A DNA stretch of 8,945 nucleotides from Desulfobulbaceae bacterium (GTDB lineage Bacteria > Desulfobacterota > Desulfobulbia > Desulfobulbales > Desulfobulbaceae), in contig JALVAI010000209.1 of NCBI GenBank assembly GCA_027011235.1, positions 1-8,945 on the forward strand, written 5' to 3'. Under the pieces are notes generated by a model. The model had not been told where the DNA came from, did not search any database, and saw nothing but the letters and a program-made list of their open reading frames with translations. The translations under genes and the position numbers were made by a program. Below are positions 1 to 5,097 of this stretch, in pieces; the stretch's first letter is position 1, and each line of letters starts with the position of its first letter.

Positions 1-11
1 GGTCAGGGCGG

Positions 12-31
12 ACCGGAGACGCATCTCCGGT
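12..31 (+). terminator. Possible intrinsic terminator hairpin at the left edge
   Basis: A perfect 8-bp stem (ACCGGAGA at 12-19 and TCTCCGGT at 24-31) closes a CGCA tetraloop. On the plus strand a T-rich but interrupted tract follows (32-60). This fits best as a terminator for a gene entering from the left on the plus strand. On the minus strand, the direction of phoH, the hairpin is followed by GC-rich sequence with no U-run, so it is not a canonical phoH terminator, although it could still stop or stabilise that transcript. The neighbouring gene lies outside the window, so the role is inferred. Confidence 0.4.
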
Positions 32-64
32 ATCTTCTATTATTTTCTATTCTTGTTTTTGGTA

Positions 65-1063
65 TTAGAGAGCCTGTACCGATTCTTTTCCGGTTTTATG
101 TTCGTAGGCATGGATTATCTTCTGAACCAGTGGATGGCGGACAACGTCTGACTGGGAAAAGCGGCAGAAGGCAATGCCGTTGATGTCGGCAAGAATTCGC
201 TCCGCTTCCACAAGACCTGAGCTGCCACGCCCGGGAAGGTCTATCTGGGTGATGTCTCCGGTAACAACCGCCCGCGAGTCAAAACCAATTCGGGTCAGAA
301 ACATCTTCATCTGTTCACGGGTGGTGTTCTGGGCCTCGTCAAGAATGACAAAGGCGTTATTCAGGGTGCGGCCGCGCATGAAAGCAAGCGGAGCTACCTC
401 AATGACCCCGCGCTCAAGAAAGTCGCGGGCCTTTTCCTTGCCCAGCATATCGTTGAGGGCGTCAAGCAGGGGGCGCAGATAGGGGTCGACCTTCTGGGCC
501 ATATCGCCAGGCAGAAATCCCAGTTTTTCCCCGGCCTCCACCGCGGGCCGGGTCAGAATAATGGAGCGGACCTGTTCCCGGGCCAGGGCCGAGACTGCCA
601 TTGCAACCGCGAGGTAGGTCTTGCCCGTGCCTGCCGGGCCAATGCCAAAGACAATATCACTCTTGCGGATGGCATCGATGTAAAGCTTCTGGTTGATACT
701 TTTTGGGGTAATAACCTGCTTTTGCGAGGTGATACAGACCTTGTCGAGAAATATTTCTTCAAGCCGGGTGCGGGGGGAGGATTCCAGGATCTTAATGCCA
801 AAGGCAATATCCTGGCTAAAAACAGGGTATCCCTTGTTGATAAGGGAATAGAGTTGTAACAGGGCTGAAGCGGCCAGCTCCACACCATGGCCCGGACCAC
901 GTATCTGCAGTTGACTCCCCCGGGCGGACAGGGTGACTCCGGCCGCCTGTTCGACCGAGCGTAAATTCTTGTTGAGATCACCGTACAAAACCCGGGCAAT
1001 TTCATTGTCGTCAAATTCCAGGTTTTGGACGGTTTGCGTATTGAGAGCAGAGGCGGATTTCAA
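65..1063 (-). CDS. phoH: PhoH-family P-loop ATPase (YbeZ/PhoH-like)
   Basis: This is a cytosolic nucleotide-binding protein of 332 residues, the usual length for the family. The N-terminal third (about 15-110) resembles the KH-like region of YbeZ-type proteins. The C-terminal two thirds are the PhoH ATPase: Walker A GPAGTGKT at 142-149, the family stretch TRPAVEAGEKLGFLPGD at 171-187, Walker B VILDEAQN with D242 and E243, and the sensor-like VTGDITQIDLP at 267-277. Family members are linked to RNA metabolism and ribosome maturation, often with YbeY; the exact substrate is not settled. The start is a TTG at 1063-1061, nine bases after the upstream stop and in the same frame as that gene. No strong Shine-Dalgarno precedes it and no ATG is available nearby, so translational coupling to the upstream gene is likely. 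Product confidence is high; the exact start is less certain. Confidence 0.93.
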   Translation of the reverse strand: MKSASALNTQTVQNLEFDDNEIARVLYGDLNKNLRSVEQAAGVTLSARGSQLQIRGPGHGVELAASALLQLYSLINKGYPVFSQDIAFGIKILESSPRTRLEEIFLDKVCITSQKQVITPKSINQKLYIDAIRKSDIVFGIGPAGTGKTYLAVAMAVSALAREQVRSIILTRPAVEAGEKLGFLPGDMAQKVDPYLRPLLDALNDMLGKEKARDFLERGVIEVAPLAFMRGRTLNNAFVILDEAQNTTREQMKMFLTRIGFDSRAVVTGDITQIDLPGRGSSGLVEAERILADINGIAFCRFSQSDVVRHPLVQKIIHAYEHKTGKESVQAL

Positions 1064-1072
1064 GGACTGTTT

Positions 1073-1930
1073 TTACTTCTTGTCTGCGGCTTTAACCTGT
1101 TGGTCGATCATCTTCTGCATTGCTGGCAGAGAGCGGTCCCGTACCCGGTGACCATTGATAAACAGGGTAGGAGTTCCTGTGACATCGGCCTTTTGGGCAT
1201 CCATCATATCCTTGTACAGCTGCTGTTTTGTTGTTGGGTCCGCCATATCCTTTTTAAATTGTTCCATATTCAGGCCAATTGATTTGGCAGCTTCGTCAAT
1301 GGCCTTTTTGCTTAACTGCCCGGCACTGAACAGGGCATCATGCATCTGCCAGAATTTTCCCTGCTTTTGGGCGGCAATGGCAGCCAAGGCAGCTGTTTGC
1401 GCCATGTTGTGCATACGCAGCGGCAGGTTTTTAAAGACGATTTTCAGGTTTTTCGGATTTTTTTCGAGCACCTGCTCGAGCAGCGGCTGAATCCTGCCGC
1501 AATAGGGTCATTGAAAGTCCGAAAATACCACCAGGGTGACCGGAGCGTTTTCATTGCCGACAAACGGCGCTCCCGTGATATCTATTGCTTGGGTCACACT
1601 GATATCAAGGGCGGTGTATGTCTTGGCTGTTTTGCTGATCAGGTACAGGGACTCGCCCCGGGGAGCGATATCGATGGCGGTGACACTCTTGTCTACCGGG
1701 ATGGAGCCAAGTTGCTTGCCCTCCGGGGTGTAAACGTACACTTTACTGTCAGCGCCGAGGACAAAAACCTTTTTGTTGTCAAGGGACTGGACAAAGTCCA
1801 GGGGTTCGGCCTGCAGATTCCATTTCTGTTTCACGGACCAGTCGATGGCGCCTGTCTGGTCGGTCTGGGTCGCCTGAAGGGGCAGGGCCGACATGAGAAG
1901 ACAGGCGGTTGTGCAGATAATTTTTTTCAT
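1073..1930 (-). CDS. Exported DsbA/DsbG-like thioredoxin-fold selenoprotein, UGA read as Sec141
   Basis: Two ORF halves (1930-1508 and 1507-1073) share one frame and join through a single TGA at 1508-1510. Reading it as selenocysteine gives 285 residues. Residues 1-20 form a signal peptide (MKK, hydrophobic core, cleavage probably after LQA). Residues about 40-115 look like one or two beta-propeller-type repeats (KVFVLGADSKVYVYTPEGK, then AIDIAPRGESLYLIS). Residues about 128-280 are a DsbA/DsbG-type thioredoxin domain: VVFSDFQ at 134-140, then U141-P142-Y143-C144, and the cis-proline loop TGTPT with P254. The family normally has C-P-Y-C here, so the TGA falls exactly on the catalytic cysteine. 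The ATG at 1930-1928 has an AGGA six bases upstream; the frame stays open further upstream but lacks a signal sequence at its start. Expected role: periplasmic thiol oxidase, reductase or isomerase, using redox-active Sec. phoH follows after 9 bp. Alternatives are a sequencing error (TGC or TGT to TGA) or a recent nonsense mutation. Confidence 0.85.
1464..1479 (-). promoter_or_regulatory. Candidate bacterial SECIS stem-loop
   Basis: Read 5'->3' on the minus strand, UCGAGC (1479-1474) pairs perfectly with GCUCGA (1469-1464) around the four-base loop AGGU (1473-1470). The loop begins 35 bases after the UGA, near the far end of the roughly 16-37 base range described for bacterial SECIS elements. 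It has G at its second position. GC-AGGU matches the apical GCAGGU of the E. coli fdhF element. A competing 5-bp hairpin (GCGGC at 1500-1496 with GCCGC at 1487-1483, loop AGGAUUCA) also has a G among its first two loop bases but sits closer to the UGA than usual. Which one SelB would bind is not decided by sequence alone. Confidence 0.55.
1508..1510 (-). other. In-frame UGA, probable selenocysteine codon (Sec141)
   Basis: The codon order on the minus strand is Phe-Gln-TGA-Pro-Tyr-Cys-Gly-Arg. Homologous DsbA-family sequences read F-Q-C-P-Y-C. Coding signal is strong on both sides with no frame change: signal peptide and FSDFQ before it; Cys144, conserved helices and the cis-Pro loop after it. 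Sec replacing the N-terminal Cys of a redox CxxC motif is the standard pattern for bacterial redox selenoproteins. No Sec machinery gene (selA, selB, selC, selD) lies in this window, so decoding capacity must be established elsewhere in the genome. Confidence 0.82.
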
Positions 1931-2100
1931 ATTTTTCCTGTAAATGGTTCCCGTGGGGGTAATAGTAAAGGATTTCAGAACCCGGAGAGAACACTTTTTC
2001 TTCTTGTATGTTTTCAGCCTTTGGGGTTCCTTGTTGCCTTTGTCGTAATTTGTCCCTTTTGTAGATACCTTCTTGATGGAAGGTGATCGCATCTGATTTA

Positions 2101-2291
2101 TGATGGCGTCGTAAAAACTTCGATCTACTGCGTCGTGTGTCCTGTGGCGATTCTCGACATACTACATGTATAGTCAAGACCCGCCACAGAACACTACTCC
2201 TCGGAGTCTCCGCTGCGCTCCGCTTACCTGTATATCTGTGTTTTTACTTAGCCATCTTTAAGCATTATCTGGATTTTTTACGAGTTCATCA
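2101..2291. mobile_element. MITE-like palindromic repeat element, non-coding
   Basis: Imperfect terminal inverted repeats bound the element: TGATGGCGTCGTAAAAA at 2101-2117 matches the reverse complement of TTTTTACGAGTTCATCA at 2275-2291 at 14 of 17 positions. The tetranucleotide TTTA directly flanks both ends (2097-2100 and 2292-2295), which looks like a target-site duplication. A second copy of the right-end motif lies at 2241-2256 (TTTTTACTTAGCCATC), also followed by TTTA, so a shorter 155-bp unit is possible. Inside is a stem CTGTGGCG (2142-2149) with CGCCACAG (2182-2189) around a nearly palindromic TACATGTA core, and a small ACTCC/GGAGT hairpin follows it. No transposase or credible ORF is present. 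The structure suggests a short element mobilised in trans; copy number cannot be judged from one window. Confidence 0.6.
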
Positions 2292-2594
2292 TTTATGACA
2301 TATCTGCAAGAGAACTGCCAATAAATATAATGAGCTGACTGCCATTGCGCAAGTAACAAGGAAAAAAAAGAGACAAACCAGCATGGCTGGACCATATTTT
2401 CCAGTCCCGACCACAACGAATAATGAAAATAGTCCGAAACAATATAATTACTCGAGCTATCTTGGGAGAAAAAGGCATGCCCTGCAGGCACAACAGCAGC
2501 TTGTCATATTATTGATAAACGGCTGTTGTCGTGTATTTGTTTCAGCTCTTCCGAGATACCGAATGAATCGGTGCGTTACCCGTCTATGCCGGGG
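2292..2594. other. Intergenic stretch without a recognisable gene
   Basis: This is an AT-rich spacer between the MITE-like element and the tRNA-Leu promoter. Short ORFs exist on both strands (for example an ATG at 2383 on the plus strand), but none has a well-placed ribosome binding site or a recognisable protein. The only structure seen is an 8-bp inverted repeat, ACAACAGC (2490-2497) and GCTGTTGT (2522-2529), with a 24-base loop. Two TATAAT strings (2326-2331 and 2443-2448) have no matching -35 box at the right distance. Confidence 0.6.
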
Positions 2595-2623
2595 TTGACG
2601 AATCCGCCGAAACTGATTATCTG
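2595..2623 (+). promoter_or_regulatory. Probable promoter of tRNA-Leu
   Basis: A TTGACG -35 box (2595-2600) is followed after 17 bases by a weak -10 TATCTG (2618-2623), with the tRNA 5' end 13 bases beyond. The -10 alone would be unconvincing, but the tRNA-Val at the right edge has the same TTGACG box, the same 17-base spacing and nearly the same distance to the tRNA, which supports this call. Confidence 0.5.
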
Positions 2624-2635
2624 TTAGTGTTCATC

Positions 2636-2721
2636 GCGAGAGTGGCGGAATTGGTAGACGCACTGGATTTAGGATCCAGCGCACCGAGTGCATGGGGGTT
2701 CAACTCCCCCCTCTCGCACCA
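2636..2721 (+). tRNA. tRNA-Leu (anticodon UAG)
   Basis: This is an 86-base tRNA with encoded CCA. The acceptor stem pairs GCGAGAG (2636-2642) with CTCTCGC (2711-2717), followed by A and CCA. The anticodon stem CTGGA/TCCAG (2663-2667, 2675-2679) holds loop TTTAGGA, giving anticodon TAG at 2670-2672, which reads CUN leucine codons. The long variable arm (GCAC-CGA-GTGC) is typical of the class II tRNAs Leu, Ser and Tyr. The T arm has GGGGG and CCCCC around TTCAACT. It lies 156 bases upstream of tig on the same strand. Confidence 0.97.
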
Positions 2722-2772
2722 TAAACGAGAAAGACTGCCGGCCATAACAGGCGGCGGACCAGGGTATAAATA

Positions 2773-2808
2773 CCGGGTTGTCCCTCAAGTGAGGGCAGGG
2801 AACCCCGG
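2773..2808 (+). promoter_or_regulatory. Structured leader between tRNA-Leu and tig
   Basis: Nested pairing is visible: CCCTC (2782-2786) with GAGGG (2791-2795) around an AAGT loop, and CCGGGTT (2773-2779) with AACC-C-CGG (2801-2808) with one bulged C. A short T-run (2822-2826) follows after a 12-base gap, so this is not a textbook terminator. It could end tRNA transcription partially, help 3' processing of a tRNA-tig co-transcript, or act as a folded 5' leader for tig. The role is inferred; only the pairing is seen. Confidence 0.3.
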
Positions 2809-2877
2809 GCAGAACTGTACATTTTTCCGGCAGGTGTCATTGGGGCCGGACAACGACAAAAAAAGGATACCGTTTCC

Positions 2878-4218
2878 ATGGAAATCGTAGTTGAAAACGT
2901 AAGTGACCTCGGGAGAAAGCTGACAATAACCCTGCCAGCGGACCGTGTGGGCAAGGAGTTGGATAAGGCCTATAACAAATTGAAAAAAGATGTCCGGATC
3001 AAGGGGTTTCGCCGGGGTAAGATTCCACGAAGCGTGCTTGAAAAAAATTACAAGGAGCAGGTCCAGGCCGAGGTCGGTGATCAGCTTGTCCAGGAAACAT
3101 ATTTTGATGCCGTGGAAGAGAAGGGGCTTGATACGGTGGTTCATCCAGAAATAGTGGAGCATAACTTTCCCGAAGATGGCACGTTTTCCTATGTTGCCAT
3201 GGTGGATGTCAGGCCGGTTTTCGAGCTCAAGCAGTACAAGGGCCTGGAGATTGAGAAACCCTCGACCGAAGTTACCGAAGAAGAGGTGGACGCCAGGATT
3301 GAGGAGTTACGCCGCAGCCATGCGGTTATAAAATCCGCTGATGAGGACCATGCCATAGAAAAGGATGATCTGGTGATTGTGGATTTTCAGGGTTTTCATA
3401 ACGAAAAACCGATGAAACAGGTTCGTAATACGGATTATACTATTGACGTTGGCCAGGGTCGGCTGGGTGAGGAATTCGAGAGCAAGTTGCTGGGGTTGAA
3501 AAAAGGAGAAAAGACAATCTATGAGATTGATTTTCCGGCTGATTATCCCAACCCTATTCTTGCCGGCAAGACGGTTGAATTCAAGGTTGATATCAAAGAT
3601 GTCAAGGTGCGGATCAAGCCCGAACTCGATGATGAATTTGCAAAGGATATCAATCCTGATTACGAGAGCCTGGAAGACTTGCGCAAGGAAATTCATGATG
3701 AGCTGAAACAGGAAAAGGAAAAGACCCTTGAAGGCGAGCTGGACGATCGGATCATGGACAAACTGATTGAACTGCATCCCTTTGAAGTTCCGGAGCGGTT
3801 GGTCATGTACGAGGTGCAGGAGATGGTCAAGCAGACCGAGGAGAATCTCAAGCGCGGCGGTATGACGCTGGAGTCGGCCGGAATCAAGCTTGAAGAACTC
3901 ATTGAGCAGAATAAGCCGATAGCCGAAAAGAGGGTTCGAGGTGATTTCCTGTTAAAAAAGGTTGCGGAAGTTGAAGAGATAAAACTCTCCGATGAGGATA
4001 TCGAGCAGGGGTATCAGCGTATTGCCGATGAGTATAATATGTCCCTGGACGAGGTGAAAAGCTATTTCAAACGAAGAGAAGAGATCCTTCCCTTCATCAA
4101 TGAACTTCTCAACGAAAAGCTGCTGACCTTTCTGCGGGAGAATGCAAAGTTTACGGAAGTAGTTGCCGAAAATAAACAGGAAGAAGAGAAAGAAGAGGAA
4201 AAAGAGGAAAAAGAATAA
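2878..4218 (+). CDS. tig: Trigger factor, ribosome-bound chaperone and PPIase
   Basis: Trigger factor binds near the exit tunnel of the large ribosomal subunit and shelters nascent chains; its FKBP-like domain has peptidyl-prolyl isomerase activity. At 446 residues the length is typical. The N-terminal ribosome-binding domain (about 1-115) carries the signature GFRRGKIP at 43-50. The FKBP-type domain (about 163-245) has DLVIVDFQGF, VGQGRLGEEFE and the closing AGKTVEFKVDIKDVKVR. The long helical C-terminal substrate-cradling domain runs from about 250 to 430. The last 14 residues are almost only Glu and Lys, encoded by a purine-only run, and are probably disordered. The start ATG at 2878 has an AAGGA ten bases upstream, a slightly long spacing. 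It is followed by clpP on the same strand after a 270-base gap holding REP-like repeats, so co-transcription with clpP is possible but not shown. Confidence 0.97.
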   Translation: MEIVVENVSDLGRKLTITLPADRVGKELDKAYNKLKKDVRIKGFRRGKIPRSVLEKNYKEQVQAEVGDQLVQETYFDAVEEKGLDTVVHPEIVEHNFPEDGTFSYVAMVDVRPVFELKQYKGLEIEKPSTEVTEEEVDARIEELRRSHAVIKSADEDHAIEKDDLVIVDFQGFHNEKPMKQVRNTDYTIDVGQGRLGEEFESKLLGLKKGEKTIYEIDFPADYPNPILAGKTVEFKVDIKDVKVRIKPELDDEFAKDINPDYESLEDLRKEIHDELKQEKEKTLEGELDDRIMDKLIELHPFEVPERLVMYEVQEMVKQTEENLKRGGMTLESAGIKLEELIEQNKPIAEKRVRGDFLLKKVAEVEEIKLSDEDIEQGYQRIADEYNMSLDEVKSYFKRREEILPFINELLNEKLLTFLRENAKFTEVVAENKQEEEKEEEKEEKE

Positions 4219-4350
4219 TAATCCGCGTAGCTGAATCATTTCGGACTATTTTCATCATTTGAAGTCTACGCTTATCTGTTGTGGCCGGCCAATCTGGTCC
4301 AGCCTGCTGGTTTACCCAAAAACAGGATTACGCGTGTTGTTGCATGTGCT

Positions 4351-4456
4351 GTAGGGGCGAATTTATTCGTCTTTAACCCGTTGAATTACCATGATAACCA
4401 TAAGAATTTCGCGGCTGAAGCCGCTCCTACGGCTATGGTTGCGGGTAAAGCCCGCC
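4351..4456. repeat. Cluster of three REP-like hairpins between tig and clpP
   Basis: The 270-base gap from 4219 to 4488 holds no gene; its notable content is this cluster. Module 1 (4351-4369) reads GTAGGGGCGAATTTATTCG. Module 2 (4409-4430) on the minus strand begins GTAGGAGCGGCTTCAGCCGC. It is nested in a larger inverted repeat, AACCATA (4396-4402) with TATGGTT (4434-4440). Module 3 (4441-4455) pairs GCGGG with CCCGC around TAAAG. The GTAG head followed by a GC-rich imperfect palindrome matches the style of REP elements mobilised by RAYT/TnpA-REP transposases. Modules 1 and 2 face each other like a REPIN pair. The cluster ends 33 bases before the clpP ATG. Confidence 0.65.
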
Positions 4457-4488
4457 TTGGTTGTTCAGTTCATACCGGAGAGGAAAAC

Positions 4489-5097
4489 ATGAATTTGGTT
4501 CCCATGGTTGTCGAGCAGAGTCCGCGTGGTGAGCGGGCCTTTGACATCTATTCGCGTCTGCTCAAAGAACGGATAATATTTCTTGGTTCCCAGGTGACCG
4601 ATGATGTGGCCAGTGTCATTATCGCCCAGTTACTCTTTCTCGAGGCCGATGACCCGGACAAGGACATCACCTTTTATATCAACTCACCCGGAGGTTCGGT
4701 GACCGCCGGACTGGCCATCTATGATACCATGCAGTATGTTCGCTCCGACGTGGCCACGCTCTGCATGGGGCAGGCGGCCTCGATGGGAGCGCTTCTGCTG
4801 ACTGCCGGCGCCAAGGGCAAGCGATTCTCCCTGCCCAATTCCCGTATTATGATCCATCAGCCCATGGGGGGATTTCAGGGACAGGCAACGGACATTGATA
4901 TCCATGCCAGGGAAATTTTACGGATGCGCAGTGATCTTAATAAAATACTTGCTCACCATACGGGCAGGAGCGTGAAAAAAATCCAGAACGATACCGAACG
5001 TGACAATTTCATGAGTGCCGAAGAGGCCAGAAAGTACGGTATTATCGACAAGGTCCTGAGCCGTCGTGAGGATGTCGCCGAGGAGAGCAAGTCGTGA
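4489..5097 (+). CDS. clpP: ATP-dependent Clp protease proteolytic subunit ClpP
   Basis: ClpP is the serine peptidase of the cytosolic ClpXP machine, forming a double heptameric chamber that degrades substrates threaded in by ClpX. The product is 202 residues, normal for the family. The catalytic triad is visible: Ser98 in GQAASMGA, His123 in MIHQPMGG and Asp172 in ERDNF. Other family landmarks are the oxyanion-region glycines in INSPGGSVTAG (64-74) and the handle-region FQGQATDIDIHA (129-140). The frame stays open to 4279, but the real start is the ATG at 4489: it begins the conserved N-terminus (VPMVVEQSPRGERAFDIYSRLL) and has a strong GGAGAGGA just upstream, whereas the extension is translated REP repeat. 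The TGA stop overlaps the GTG start of clpX, so the two subunits are translationally coupled. Confidence 0.97.
   Translation: MNLVPMVVEQSPRGERAFDIYSRLLKERIIFLGSQVTDDVASVIIAQLLFLEADDPDKDITFYINSPGGSVTAGLAIYDTMQYVRSDVATLCMGQAASMGALLLTAGAKGKRFSLPNSRIMIHQPMGGFQGQATDIDIHAREILRMRSDLNKILAHHTGRSVKKIQNDTERDNFMSAEEARKYGIIDKVLSRREDVAEESKS

Noticed and set aside
1073..1471. A separate short thioredoxin-fold gene starting at the internal GTG
   Set aside because: It would lack a start region, signal peptide and active-site motif. The frame continues upstream through the UGA into the rest of the same domain.
1340..2086. 248-codon plus-strand ORF across the selenoprotein gene
   Set aside because: It is antisense to a clearly recognisable protein-coding frame and has no family resemblance of its own.
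1508..2092. A 194-residue protein starting at 2092 and ending at the TGA
   Set aside because: The first 54 residues are Lys-rich and look like translated leader. A signal peptide with a proper ribosome binding site begins at 1930, and ending at the TGA would delete half the thioredoxin domain.
2443..2448. TATAAT string as a promoter -10
   Set aside because: No -35-like hexamer at 16-18 bases upstream; expected by chance in an AT-rich spacer.
2383..2598. 71-codon plus-strand ORF in the spacer
   Set aside because: The purine run upstream is too far from the ATG, the product has no recognisable features, and the frame ends inside the tRNA promoter.
2627..2890. 87-codon plus-strand ORF beginning just before the tRNA
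   Set aside because: It runs straight through the tRNA-Leu gene and the tig leader.
4279..4488. N-terminal extension of clpP
   Set aside because: It has no ribosome binding site at its start and is not conserved in kind. It translates the REP-like repeats, while a strong binding site precedes the ATG at 4489.
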